NCBI GenBank assembly: GCA_036514635.1
Contig: DATBWU010000017.1
Location: 1-30,331 of the forward strand
Origin: DASSFZ01 sp036514635
GTDB taxonomy: Bacteria > Chloroflexota > Anaerolineae > Fen-1058
Length of the DNA stretch: 30,331 nt
Direction of reading: 5' to 3'
Numbering within the stretch: the stretch's first letter is position 1; each line of letters starts with the position of its first letter. The position numbers were made by a program, and so were the translations under genes. Shown here in pieces: positions 1 through 9,161 of the stretch. Under the pieces are notes generated by a model. That model worked only from the letters and a program-made list of their open reading frames with translations. It did not search any database and was not told where the DNA came from.

Positions 1-114
1 GCCCGCCGAGTTCATCGGCGGGCGCACGCCGGCCATGGCGCAAGTTTCTGGGTAGCGCAGCGAAGGGTCTCGGCTTGTCGGGCAGAGATTCTTCGCTGCG
101 CTCAGCATGACAAT
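1..114. repeat. Dispersed 114-bp repeat, copy 1 (may start before the window)
   Basis: A near-identical copy lies at 19041-19154. Both begin with an inverted repeat (CCGCCGA, a short loop, TCGGCGG), share the phrase AAGTTTCTGGGTAG, and end with a stretch containing GAGATTCTTCGCTGCGCTC and CAGCATGACAAT. They differ by a few substitutions and small indels, including a 4-bp difference near 57-60. The end-module resembles short repeats I have met in many environmental genomes, which is recollection only. No open reading frame of note. Confidence 0.85.
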
Positions 115-147
115 CTGCGGAGTTATTTCTTGACAAGCCCTTAGCAG

Positions 148-184
148 GGATGAGCCGGGAAGTGAGTCGTTACCCGGCTCATCC
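148..184 (+). other. Strong hairpin upstream of livH (intercistronic or leader)
   Basis: A perfect 12-bp inverted repeat, GGATGAGCCGGG at 148-159 and CCCGGCTCATCC at 173-184, encloses a 13-nt loop. No T-run follows, so it is not a canonical intrinsic terminator. It sits 24 nt before the livH start. If a binding-protein gene (livK-like) lies just upstream, as is common, this could stabilise that mRNA and lower read-through; this is inference. Confidence 0.6.
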
Positions 185-208
185 TCCATTCGTTACAGGA
201 GAGACCCT

Positions 209-1285
<1,077 letters not shown>

Positions 1286-1287
1286 GG

Positions 1288-3000
1288 ATGACCATGAGTG
1301 AGAAAACGGGCCACAACTGGAATGCCGTTGTGCGGATGGGCCTGCTGGGCGGCGCGGTCGCTATTTACCTGTGCCTGGCCGGCCTGGTGGGTACTTTCAG
1401 CAATCGCGCGATGATCACCGGAATCCTCTCGCTGGGACATACCATGCTGGTGCTGGCCGGGCTGGGCACCGGCTTTCTGGCGGCGCGTCGCGCGCCCGGC
1501 GGCGGGGTGCAGACAGTGATAGCCGGCGCGCTAGCCGGGGCGATCTTGGGCGCTATGCTGGCCCTGCTCGTGATCGTCGGCAACGTGGTCAATCTGCGCG
1601 CGGTGATGCTGCAGGCCTCGCCTGAACTGTACCAGCTGTTGACGTTCGGCCTGGGCGTGGCGGGATTCTGGGCGCCAATGCTCATGGGCGCTGTGCTTGG
1701 AGCGGCGGCCAGCCTGATCTACGTCTTGCCGCCGACGATTCGCCGCTCCCTGATCTGGGGACTGGCTTCGCTGCTGGTGTGGGGTCTGTTCGCGGGGTTG
1801 CTGCGCACGCCGATGCTGAACGGCGTCCTGTCCGGGCTGGCCCGCTTTCTGTTCGGGCCGGATGGCTTGACCCCGATCGGAGCCGTCATTACATTTGCGC
1901 TGTTCGCCGGCGGCTCGGCGATCTGGCAGCAGAGGGGCACAGCGGTACGCCAGCGCGTTGCCGAGATGCCGGACACTCCGCGCAGAACGCTGCTCGTGTC
2001 CTTAATCGCTGGTGGCCTGATCGTCGTCATTCTTCTTCCCCAGGCGCTGGGCCCCTTCGTCGCTCAGGTGATCGCCTACGTCGCCTTGTACGTGCTGATG
2101 GGTCTGGGGCTTAACATCACACTCGGCTTCGCCGGGCTGCTCGACCTGGGGTTCGTGGCCTTCTTCGCCGTCGGCGCTTACACCGTCGGCCTGCTGACTT
2201 CGACGGCCGAGTATGGCATTGCCCAGTGGTCGTTCTGGGCGGCGGTGCCCTTCGCCGTGGTGCTCGCCATGTTGGCCGGAGCGTTCTTCGGCCTTCCGAT
2301 CCTCGGCATCCGTGGCGACTACCTGGCGATTGCCACGCTGGGCTTCGGCGAGATCATCCGCATCCTGGCCGGATCGGACTTGCTGAAGCCCATCCTCGGC
2401 GGGCCGCGCGGTATTCTGAATATCCCCAAACCGATCGACGGGCTAGCCCCTGGCCATCCACTGGCCGGGCCGAATCAAATCTATTACCTGGCGCTCATCT
2501 TCGCCGCGCTGGTCGCGTTTGTCGCTACGCGGCTGCGCCATGCGCGACTGGGCCGGACGTGGATGGCCGTCCGCGAAGACGAAGATGTGGCAGAGGCGCT
2601 GGGCATCAATTTGGTGCAGACCAAGCTATGGGCTTATATGCTGGGCGCAGCCTTCGCCGGGCTGAGCGGCGCGATTTTCGCCGGGCTGGTCGGGTCGATC
2701 TTCGCCAGCAGCATGCAGTTGTTCGTCTCGATCAACGTCGTCTCGCTGATCATCGTCGGCGGCATGGGTAGCATTCCCGGCGTGGCGCTGGGCGCGGTGT
2801 TCCTGATCGGCCTGCCGGAGCTCTTCCGTGAGTTCTCAGAATTTCGCTACCTGATATACGGATACGCGCTGATCGCCATGATGCTGCGCCGGCCCGAAGG
2901 GCTGCTGCCGTCGCGCGTCATTCGGCGTGAATTGCATGTCGAAGCCGAGAGCGAGGCGGAGGCATCGAACGTTGCCGCCAGTGAATCGTCAGCACCGTAA
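1288..3000 (+). CDS. livM: Branched-chain amino acid ABC transporter permease LivM, with long N-terminal extension
   Basis: Second membrane subunit of the LIV importer. The canonical LivM domain begins near residue 240 and shows GLNITLGFAGLLDLGF, GIRGDYLAIATLGFGEIIRI, and the coupling region MAVREDEDVAEALGI. At about 570 aa it is much longer than typical LivM (300-460 aa): the first ~235 residues are an extra multi-helix membrane region rich in Gly/Ala. Three in-frame starts are possible: GTG 1282 (overlaps the livH stop), ATG 1288 (AGAAGG 7 nt upstream, preferred) and ATG 1294 (GAGG 6 nt upstream). The tail (last ~25 residues) is Glu/Ser-rich. Function of the extension is unknown. Confidence 0.95.
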   Translation: MTMSEKTGHNWNAVVRMGLLGGAVAIYLCLAGLVGTFSNRAMITGILSLGHTMLVLAGLGTGFLAARRAPGGGVQTVIAGALAGAILGAMLALLVIVGNVVNLRAVMLQASPELYQLLTFGLGVAGFWAPMLMGAVLGAAASLIYVLPPTIRRSLIWGLASLLVWGLFAGLLRTPMLNGVLSGLARFLFGPDGLTPIGAVITFALFAGGSAIWQQRGTAVRQRVAEMPDTPRRTLLVSLIAGGLIVVILLPQALGPFVAQVIAYVALYVLMGLGLNITLGFAGLLDLGFVAFFAVGAYTVGLLTSTAEYGIAQWSFWAAVPFAVVLAMLAGAFFGLPILGIRGDYLAIATLGFGEIIRILAGSDLLKPILGGPRGILNIPKPIDGLAPGHPLAGPNQIYYLALIFAALVAFVATRLRHARLGRTWMAVREDEDVAEALGINLVQTKLWAYMLGAAFAGLSGAIFAGLVGSIFASSMQLFVSINVVSLIIVGGMGSIPGVALGAVFLIGLPELFREFSEFRYLIYGYALIAMMLRRPEGLLPSRVIRRELHVEAESEAEASNVAASESSAP

Positions 3001-3007
3001 AGGATAT

Positions 3008-3123
3008 GAGTTACGCACTTGAACCGCGAAGGCGCAAAGAGCGCAAAGTGCTTGAAAAACTTGGCGTCCTTTGCGTCTTCGCGGTGAGGTTTTTCCCGCC
3101 CAACCCAGAAGAGCCGTAAGTTC
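3008..3123. repeat. Palindromic periodic repeat, GCGCAAAG type, between livM and livG
   Basis: The left arm (3023-3048) contains ACCGCGAAGGCGCAAAG then AGCGCAAAG; the right arm (3063-3085) reads CTTTGCGTCTTCGCGGT. Together they form a large hairpin built from units of 9-10 nt. The ends GAGTTACGCACTT (3008-3020) and AAGAGCCGTAAGTTC (3109-3123) look like loose terminal inverted repeats. It splits the liv operon between the permease and ATPase genes, so it may act as a transcript-level hairpin. Confidence 0.75.
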
Positions 3124-3178
3124 TTAAGGGACGAGGTGGCCGGCTTTTCAAGTGCCGGTCATTACATACGGAGACAAC

Positions 3179-4009
3179 ATGCCCATTCTTACCGCGCACC
3201 GCGTCACCAAACGCTTCGGCGGCCTCGTCGCTGTCAGCACGCTGGATTTCGAGATCGAGAAGGGAGCGATCGCCAGTGTCATCGGCCCCAACGGCGCCGG
3301 CAAGACGACCTTCTTCAACTGCATCACCGGCTTCTATCACGCCGACGAAGGCGACATCCTCCTCGACGGCGTCCCCATCCACCACCTGCGATCGGACAAG
3401 ATTGCGCACCTGGGCATCTCGCGCACTTATCAGAACATTCGACTCTTCGCCAGCATGACCGCGCTGGAAAACATCCTGCTCGGCGAACATTACCACCTGC
3501 ACTCTACCTGGATGGGGGCCGTGATCGGCAAGCGCAGCACGCAAGAGGAAGAGGATCGCGCGCACGAAGAGGCTCGCCGCTTGCTCCGATTTGTCGGACT
3601 GCAGGGCCGAGGCGACTTCCTGGCTCGCAACCTGCCCTACGGCGACCAGCGGCGACTGGAAATCGCCCGCGCGCTGGGCAACCAGCCTAAACTGCTGCTG
3701 CTGGATGAACCGACCGCGGGCATGAACCCGGCCGAGACCCAGCAAATGATGAACTTCATCCGCCGTCTGCGCGACGAGCTGGGCATCACCATTCTGTTGA
3801 TCGAGCACCAGATGCGCGTGGTGATGGGCATCTCGGAGAAGATCACCGTGCTGGACTACGGCGAGAAAATCGCCGAAGGGACGCCGCTCGAAATTCAAAA
3901 CGACCCCAAGGTGATCGAAGCGTATCTGGGCCGAGGCAGTGCCGCCGAAGTGTCAAGTCAACCTGTCCGGCCCACCGTCTCGGCTGCTCCAGACTCTTCG
4001 GCAAGGTGA
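3179..4009 (+). CDS. livG: Branched-chain amino acid ABC transporter ATP-binding protein LivG
   Basis: Cytoplasmic ATPase that powers the LIV importer together with LivF; 276 aa, about the usual size. Walker A is GPNGAGKTT near residues 38-46, the signature region is NLPYGDQRRLEIARAL (YGDQ where YGQQ is commoner), Walker B is LLLLDEPTAG, and the switch histidine lies in LLIEHQM. An earlier in-frame GTG at 3152 exists, but ATG 3179 has GGAG at 3170-3173 and begins with the family-typical MPILTAHRVTKRFGG. livF starts 4 nt after the stop, so the two ATPases are surely co-translated. Confidence 0.96.
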   Translation: MPILTAHRVTKRFGGLVAVSTLDFEIEKGAIASVIGPNGAGKTTFFNCITGFYHADEGDILLDGVPIHHLRSDKIAHLGISRTYQNIRLFASMTALENILLGEHYHLHSTWMGAVIGKRSTQEEEDRAHEEARRLLRFVGLQGRGDFLARNLPYGDQRRLEIARALGNQPKLLLLDEPTAGMNPAETQQMMNFIRRLRDELGITILLIEHQMRVVMGISEKITVLDYGEKIAEGTPLEIQNDPKVIEAYLGRGSAAEVSSQPVRPTVSAAPDSSAR

Positions 4010-4013
4010 TCCC

Positions 4014-4727
4014 ATGGCCATCCTGGAAGTCGAAAACGTCCACACCTACTATGGGCACATCCACGCCCTCAAAGGCATCTCGCTCACCGTCGAAGAGGGC
4101 GAAATCGTCACATTGATCGGCGCGAACGGCGCGGGCAAGAGCACCACGCTCAACACCATCAGCGGGATTCTCCGCCCGCGCGAGGGGCACGTCCGTCTGC
4201 GCAGCGAGGACCTGAGCCAATTCCCGGCTCACGAGATTGTCGCCAAAGGCGTGGTGCAGGTGCCCGAGGGCCGGCGCATGTTCACCCGGCTCACCGTCAT
4301 TGAAAACTTGGAGATGGGCGCCTACAGTCGCAGCGATGGCCGCGAGATTGCCGAGAGCATCGAGCGCGTGTTTAGCCTGTTCCCACGGCTGAAAGAGCGG
4401 CGCCATCAGGTGGCCGGCACGCTCAGCGGCGGCGAGCAGCAAATGCTGTCCACCGGTCGCGCGTTAATGTCACATCCCACGGTGCTGCTGATGGATGAGC
4501 CGTCGATGGGCCTGGCGCCGGTACTGGTCGACAGCATTTTCGAGACGATCAAGCAACTCCACAAACAGGGCACGACGATCTTGCTGGTCGAGCAAAACGC
4601 GCGCATGGCTTTACAGGTCGCCGATCGGGGCTACGTCCTCCAGACCGGCGAGGTCGTCTTGAGCGATACCGCCGAGAACCTGCGCCGGAACGAAATGGTG
4701 CAGAAAGCCTACCTGGGCATCACCTAG
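4014..4727 (+). CDS. livF: Branched-chain amino acid ABC transporter ATP-binding protein LivF
   Basis: Second ATPase of the LIV importer, 237 aa as expected. Walker A GANGAGKST, signature LSGGEQQMLSTGRAL, Walker B VLLMDEPSMGLAP and the LLVEQNARMAL switch region are all intact. A longer reading from 3939 would overlap livG by 71 nt; the start at ATG 4014 (MAILEVENVHTYYG) matches family N-termini and has AAGG at 4003-4006 with 7-nt spacing. The final residues VQKAYLGIT are typical of LivF. Last gene of the transporter operon; a palindromic repeat follows. Confidence 0.96.
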   Translation: MAILEVENVHTYYGHIHALKGISLTVEEGEIVTLIGANGAGKSTTLNTISGILRPREGHVRLRSEDLSQFPAHEIVAKGVVQVPEGRRMFTRLTVIENLEMGAYSRSDGREIAESIERVFSLFPRLKERRHQVAGTLSGGEQQMLSTGRALMSHPTVLLMDEPSMGLAPVLVDSIFETIKQLHKQGTTILLVEQNARMALQVADRGYVLQTGEVVLSDTAENLRRNEMVQKAYLGIT

Positions 4728-4775
4728 CGCAGCCCGCAACCCAACCGCTAACCACGCATGACACGAGCGACACGA

Positions 4776-4897
4776 TAGACTCCTTCGGAAATAAGATGTC
4801 GATCCACGAAGAACACGAAGAAGCACGAAGCATGCCTGGAAAACTTAGTGTTCCTTCGTGCCCTTCGTGGATCAGGTGTTAGTTCCGCGAGAGTCTA
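4776..4897. repeat. 122-bp palindromic element, CACGAAG type, with terminal inverted repeats
   Basis: The arms are built from CACGAAG units: 4802-4830 on the left, with CTTCGTG units at 4854-4872 on the right. Outer ends TAGACTCCTTCGGAA (4776-4790) and TTCCGCGAGAGTCTA (4883-4897) match as inverted repeats at 12 of 15 positions. The left end and the CACGAAG arm recur at 23404-23525. No coding capacity, so it looks like a miniature non-autonomous element. The gap 4728-5005 holds otherwise only a degenerate ATCTGTGGCATCTGTG motif at about 4904-4920. Confidence 0.75.
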
Positions 4898-5005
4898 ATC
4901 TCTATCTGTGGCATCTGTGAAATACTTGTGCCCCGTGGTCCGCAATCTTCATCCCCGAAGTCTGAACAATCCATCATCAACTATATCGTCTGCAAAAGGA
5001 ATTCT

Positions 5006-5980
5006 ATGCAACTCGGCAAAGTGCTCTATCTCTCCCGTCACGATGTGGAGGCCGTCAACTTGCCGATGCGCGACATCATCGACGCGCTGGATCAGATGTT
5101 CAAAGAAAAAGGCGAAGGCAAGGTGGAGATGCCGCCCAAGCCCGGCATTCACACGCAGCCCGACGCTTTCATTCACGCCATGCCCGCCTACATCCCCAGC
5201 CTCAAGTCGGCGGGGTTGAAGTGGGTGTCGGGCTATCCGGCCAACCAGCAGAAGGGACTGCCGTACATCACCGGCCTGCTGATCTTGAACGATCCGGAAA
5301 CCGGCGTGCCCATCGCCATCATGGACTGTGCCTGGATCACCGCCAAGCGCACCGGCGCGGCCACCGCCGTCGCGGCCAGGTATTTGGCCCGGAGCGACAG
5401 CGCGAGCGTGGGCATCCTGGCCTGCGGCGTGCAGGGACGCAGCAATCTCGAAGCCCTGGCCTGCCTGTTCAAGATCACGAAAGTGAAAGCATACGATCTC
5501 TACCCGGAGGTCGCCGAACGCTATGCGCGTGACATGAGCGAGCAGCTGCCGATCGAGATCGAGCCGGCGCCATCGGCCGAGCAGGCGGTGAGGAACCTGG
5601 ACATCGTCGTCACCAGCGGGCCGATCCTCAAACATCCGCAACCGGCGATCGAGCCTGGCTGGCTGGCGAAAGGTTCGTTCGCGTCGGCGGTGGACTTCGA
5701 TTCGTACTGGACGGGAGCCGCGCTCCGCGAGATCGACCGGCTGGCAACGGACGATCACGCGCAGATGGAATACTACCGCCGCGAAGGCTATTTCAAGGAG
5801 ACGCCCCAGCCTTATGCCGATCTCGGCGAACTGGCTGCCGGAAAGAAACCCGGACGCCAGTCGAACGACGAGCGCACGCTGAGCATCAACCTCGGCCTGG
5901 CCCTGGACGACATGGCGACGGCGATCCGAATCTACCAGATGGCGCGCGCCAAAGGCATCGGCGTCGAACTACCTCTCTGA
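5006..5980 (+). CDS. Ornithine cyclodeaminase / mu-crystallin family protein
   Basis: NAD(P)-dependent enzyme of the OCD/mu-crystallin family, 324 aa (family ~310-350). Family members deaminate ornithine to proline or act as imine reductases, alanine dehydrogenases or opine-type dehydrogenases, so the substrate is open. Visible features: the substrate-binding Lys72 in AGLKWVSGYP, Arg115 in TAKRTGAATAVAARYLA, the Rossmann turn GILACGVQGRSNLEAL at 137-152, and SAVDFDSYW near 232-240. The start is ATG 5006, with AAAAGGA at 4994-5000; an upstream GTG at 4928 lacks support. It follows the LIV transporter and precedes an amine-oxidising flavoenzyme, which suggests amino acid or opine breakdown. Confidence 0.9.
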   Translation: MQLGKVLYLSRHDVEAVNLPMRDIIDALDQMFKEKGEGKVEMPPKPGIHTQPDAFIHAMPAYIPSLKSAGLKWVSGYPANQQKGLPYITGLLILNDPETGVPIAIMDCAWITAKRTGAATAVAARYLARSDSASVGILACGVQGRSNLEALACLFKITKVKAYDLYPEVAERYARDMSEQLPIEIEPAPSAEQAVRNLDIVVTSGPILKHPQPAIEPGWLAKGSFASAVDFDSYWTGAALREIDRLATDDHAQMEYYRREGYFKETPQPYADLGELAAGKKPGRQSNDERTLSINLGLALDDMATAIRIYQMARAKGIGVELPL

Positions 5981-5983
5981 TTT

Positions 5984-6050
5984 TAACCACAGAGACGCGG
6001 AGATCACAGAGAGCGAAAACATTTCCGTGTCCTCCGTGCCTCCGTGGTTA
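5984..6050. repeat. Palindromic periodic repeat, CACRGAG type
   Basis: Left arm 5984-6013 starts TAACCACAGAGACGCGGAG, and the right arm 6025-6050 ends CCTCCGTGGTTA. The arms pair imperfectly (several G-U or mismatch positions) around an A-rich centre. The unit repeats about every 10 nt. It begins 3 nt after the OCD stop and ends 24 nt before the next start, so it fills the intergenic gap. Confidence 0.75.
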
Positions 6051-6074
6051 TCTTTTCGTATCCCGGATACAATC

Positions 6075-7220
6075 ATGAAATCTTCTGAAATCGTGATCGT
6101 CGGCGGCGGCGTGATGGGCGCCAGCATCGCCTATCATCTCGCCCAGGCCGGGCAGCGCGACGTCGTCCTGCTGGAACGCGCGTCGTTCTTCGGGCAGGGC
6201 GCGACGGGTCGCTGCGCCGGCGGCATTCGTTATCAGTTCAGCACCGAGATCAACATCCGGCTCTCGCAGCTCAGCCTGCCGATGCTCGACGCCTTCGAAG
6301 CGGAGACGGGGCAGGCGATCGACGTGCGGCACTGCGGCTACATGTTCCTGTTGACGAATGAGGCGGACATCGCCGCCTTCCGGCAGAACGTCGAACTCCA
6401 GCGCCGGCAGGGCGTGCAGACCGAGTGGCTGAGCGGCGACGAGATTCGCCGCCGCCTGCCGATGCTGCGCGTGGACGATGTGCTAGCCGGTGCCTGGCAC
6501 GCGAAAGATGGGCTGGCTGATCCCAATGGCGTGGTGATGGGCTACGTCAACGGCGCGCGACGGCTGGGCGCGACGCTGCTCACCGACATCGAAGTCACCG
6601 CCATCGACGCACGCAACAGCAAAATCATCGGCGTCGTGACGAACACGGGTCGCATCGACGCGCCGATCGTCGTGAACGCCGCCGGGCCGTGGGCCGCATC
6701 GATCGGGCGTATGGCCGGAGTCGATTTGCCGATCGTGCCCATTCGCAGACAATGGATCAGCACCACACCCCTGCCCCACATCCCCGATGATTTTCCTTTC
6801 GTGATCGACTTCGCCCAATCGTTGTATTTTCACCGTGAGGGACAGGGCCTGCTCACCGGCATGTCGAACCCGGACCAAACACCCGGTTTCGACCAGAGTG
6901 TGGATCGCGACTGGGAACTGGTCGCACTCGACGCGGCGGCCCGGCGCATGCCGCTGCTCGAATCGGCCGGTGTCGCGTCTCGGCTGGCCGGGCTGTACGA
7001 AGTGACACCCGACGCGCACCCGATTCTGGGCCGCACGCCGCTCGAGGGCTTCTACGTATGCGCCGGGTTCAGCGGTCACGGTTTCATGCACGGCCCGATC
7101 TGCGGCAAGCTGATGGCCGAGGAAATCTTGGAAGGCTGTGCGGCAACGCTGGACATCGAGCCGCTGCGGCACAGGCGCTTTGCAGATCACTCGGCATTGC
7201 GCGAATACAACGTTGTTTAG
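6075..7220 (+). CDS. FAD-dependent oxidoreductase, DAO / sarcosine oxidase beta-subunit type
   Basis: Flavoenzyme of the DAO superfamily, 381 aa, which oxidises secondary or primary amines (sarcosine, glycine, D-amino acids, proline-like compounds) to imines. The N-terminal dinucleotide fold is EIVIVGGGVMGASIAYHLA (about residues 5-23) with the acidic beta-2 end LLERAS; GATGRCAGGIRYQFS follows around 45-59. The C-terminal FAD motif GLYEVTPDAHPILGR and CAGFSGHGFMHGP are typical of sarcosine oxidase beta-like enzymes. ATG 6075 is preferred over an earlier in-frame start at 6027 because the latter lies in the repeat. Neighbouring OCD and FtcD point to amino acid catabolism; the exact substrate cannot be read from sequence. 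Confidence 0.92.
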   Translation: MKSSEIVIVGGGVMGASIAYHLAQAGQRDVVLLERASFFGQGATGRCAGGIRYQFSTEINIRLSQLSLPMLDAFEAETGQAIDVRHCGYMFLLTNEADIAAFRQNVELQRRQGVQTEWLSGDEIRRRLPMLRVDDVLAGAWHAKDGLADPNGVVMGYVNGARRLGATLLTDIEVTAIDARNSKIIGVVTNTGRIDAPIVVNAAGPWAASIGRMAGVDLPIVPIRRQWISTTPLPHIPDDFPFVIDFAQSLYFHREGQGLLTGMSNPDQTPGFDQSVDRDWELVALDAAARRMPLLESAGVASRLAGLYEVTPDAHPILGRTPLEGFYVCAGFSGHGFMHGPICGKLMAEEILEGCAATLDIEPLRHRRFADHSALREYNVV

Positions 7221-7259
7221 CGCAAACTCGTCCGAGGAGCGTGGCGATTTCTCACCTCT

Positions 7260-7323
7260 CCTCAACCCCCATGCCCCCTTCTCCTCTCCGTGTCGGAGAG
7301 GAGAAGGGGGTTGGGGGATGAGG
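7260..7323. repeat. Long near-perfect hairpin upstream of ftcD
   Basis: CCCCCTTCTCCTCTCCG at 7274-7290 and its exact complement at 7294-7310 make a 17-bp perfect stem with a TGT loop. Imperfect pairing extends outward to about 7260 and 7323. The C-rich/G-rich arms resemble other short intergenic repeats of this type in environmental genomes (recollection). It ends 28 nt before the ftcD start and would form a very stable leader structure. Confidence 0.8.
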
Positions 7324-7351
7324 TAAGGTTGACAAACACCTTGAGGAACCG

Positions 7352-8914
7352 GTGAAACGAATCGTCGAATGTGTCCCCAACTTCAGCGAAGGCCGCCGCC
7401 TCGAAGTCATCGAAGCCATTCGCAACGCGGTGGCTCGCCCCGGCGTTGCGATCCTCGACCAGCACTCCGACGCCGATCACAATCGCACGGTGCTCACATT
7501 GGTCGGCGAGCCCGAAGCGATTGAGCCGGCGGCCTTCGCGGGCATCGCCAAAGCGGCCGAGCTGATCGACTTGAACGTGCATCGCGGCGAGCATCCGCGC
7601 CTCGGCGCGACGGATGTCGTGCCGTTTGTGCCGGTGTCCGGGGTGACGCTGGACGAGTGCGTGTCGATCGCGCGGCGTCTGGGCGAGCGCGTCGGGCGCG
7701 AGTTGAACATCCCGGTCTATCTGTACGAAGCCGCCGCGACGCGACCCGACCGCGAGAACCTGGAGAATATCCGGCGTGGCGAGTACGAGGGGCTGAAAGA
7801 AGAGATCGGCACGAACCCGGATCGCGCGCCCGACTTCGGCCCGGCGCGAGTCGGCCCGGCGGGCGCGACCATCATCGGCGCGCGGCCATTTCTGATCGCG
7901 TTCAATGCATATCTCAACACGCCCGACGTGAACATCGCCAGGCAGATCGCCAAAGCCATCCGCCATTCCGGCGGCGGGCTGCGCTACGTCAAGGCGCTCG
8001 GCCTCGAAGTCGAGGGCAGCGCGCAAGTGTCGATGAACCTGACGGACTACCGCAGGACCTCGATCGCGCACGTCGTCGAGATGATCCGGCGCGAAGCGGC
8101 GCGTTACGGGTGCAGCATCGTCAAGACCGAACTCGTCGGGCTGACGCCACAAGCGGCGCTGATCGACGCAGCGCAGTGGTATCTGCAAATCGACGATCTG
8201 AAGCCCGATCAGGTTCTGGAGAACCGGCTGGCTGAAGCGAGCGGCGAGATCGCGTCGAAGTCGCCCACGCCTTCAGCGTTTCTCGACGCCACAGCAGCCG
8301 GCACAGCCACGCCGGGCGGTGGTGCGGTCGCCGCGCTGGCCGGTGCGTCGGCTGCCGCGCTGACGACGATGGCCGCGCGGCTGACGATCGGCAAGAGGAA
8401 GTATGCAGATGTCGAAGCGCAGATGAGGGATGTCGTCGCGCAGACAGAAACTTTGCGTGCTGAGCTAACTACTGCGGTCGATGCCGATTCGGCGGCCTTC
8501 GAGGCAGTGATGGCGTCGATGAGGCTGCCCCAGGACACGCCCGACCGGCAAGCGGCCCGCGCCAGGGTCATTCAGACGGCGACGCAGCGCGCCATCGACG
8601 TGCCGATGTCCGTGGCTCGCGCATGCGTTCAGGTGATAGAACTGGCAGGCGTCGTCGCCGCACACGGCAACCGCAACGCCATCAGCGACGCGGCAACCGC
8701 CGTGCACATGGCACGCGCGGCGCTCGAATCGGCGGGCATCAACGTGCGCATCAACGCCGCCGGGTTGGACGACACAGAAGCCGCACGGCGGCAAGTCGAT
8801 GAAATGAACGGGCTGCGCGCGCGCGGCACGCAACTGGCCAATCGGATTCTGGCCCAGATTGACGAGCGCGCCACGATGTGGCACAATGCGCGCAACAAAC
8901 GGCCAATGGAGTAA
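7352..8914 (+). CDS. ftcD: Bifunctional glutamate formimidoyltransferase / formimidoyl-THF cyclodeaminase (FtcD)
   Basis: 520-aa fusion like the vertebrate FTCD (about 540 aa). The transferase half moves the formimino group from formiminoglutamate to tetrahydrofolate; the cyclodeaminase half converts it to 5,10-methenyl-THF plus ammonia. Residues 1-290 are the transferase: CVPNFSEGRR at 7-16, and RGEHPRLGATDVVPFVP with His81 at the place of the vertebrate catalytic His82. The cyclodeaminase starts near 305 (TATPGGGAVAALAGASAAAL) and includes NAISDAATAVHMA. The start is GTG 7352 with GAGG at 7343-7346. No hutH, hutU or hutI is nearby, so the formimino donor may come from an unlinked histidine pathway or another route. 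Confidence 0.95.
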   Translation: MKRIVECVPNFSEGRRLEVIEAIRNAVARPGVAILDQHSDADHNRTVLTLVGEPEAIEPAAFAGIAKAAELIDLNVHRGEHPRLGATDVVPFVPVSGVTLDECVSIARRLGERVGRELNIPVYLYEAAATRPDRENLENIRRGEYEGLKEEIGTNPDRAPDFGPARVGPAGATIIGARPFLIAFNAYLNTPDVNIARQIAKAIRHSGGGLRYVKALGLEVEGSAQVSMNLTDYRRTSIAHVVEMIRREAARYGCSIVKTELVGLTPQAALIDAAQWYLQIDDLKPDQVLENRLAEASGEIASKSPTPSAFLDATAAGTATPGGGAVAALAGASAAALTTMAARLTIGKRKYADVEAQMRDVVAQTETLRAELTTAVDADSAAFEAVMASMRLPQDTPDRQAARARVIQTATQRAIDVPMSVARACVQVIELAGVVAAHGNRNAISDAATAVHMARAALESAGINVRINAAGLDDTEAARRQVDEMNGLRARGTQLANRILAQIDERATMWHNARNKRPME

Positions 8915-8918
8915 TCCG

Positions 8919-9161
8919 ATGCAAACAGTCAAAGTGAAAGGCTCGACACTCACGTTGCCTTCAGAAGCCATGCGGCTGATCAAGCCGGCTGATGAATTCA
9001 CGATTATTGTCGCCGGTGACACGATTATCTTGAAGAGAGTGTCACCTACAAGATTGTCCGATATTGCGCTACGCGCGCCTCGCGACAAGGGCATGGCGCT
9101 GAATGACATCTCACGGGAAGTCCATCGCTATCGCCGGGGTCGCCGTGCGCGTCGTCGCTGA
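8919..9161 (+). CDS. Small AbrB/MazE-like antitoxin candidate
   Basis: 80-aa protein beginning MQTVKVKGSTLTLPSEAMRL, which resembles the swapped-hairpin AbrB/SpoVT DNA-binding fold; residues 27-40 (FTIIVAGDTIILKR) would form the closing strands. The C-terminus is Arg-rich. The start ATG 8919 has GGAG at 8908-8911 and lies 4 nt after the ftcD stop. It overlaps or nearly abuts a PIN-domain gene, which is the standard layout of a type II toxin-antitoxin pair. Family assignment is from pattern only, without a profile search. Confidence 0.7.
   Translation: MQTVKVKGSTLTLPSEAMRLIKPADEFTIIVAGDTIILKRVSPTRLSDIALRAPRDKGMALNDISREVHRYRRGRRARRR

Noticed and set aside
130..135. TTGACA upstream of livH as a promoter
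   Set aside because: No -10-like hexamer at 15-19 nt downstream, and a strong hairpin occupies that place.
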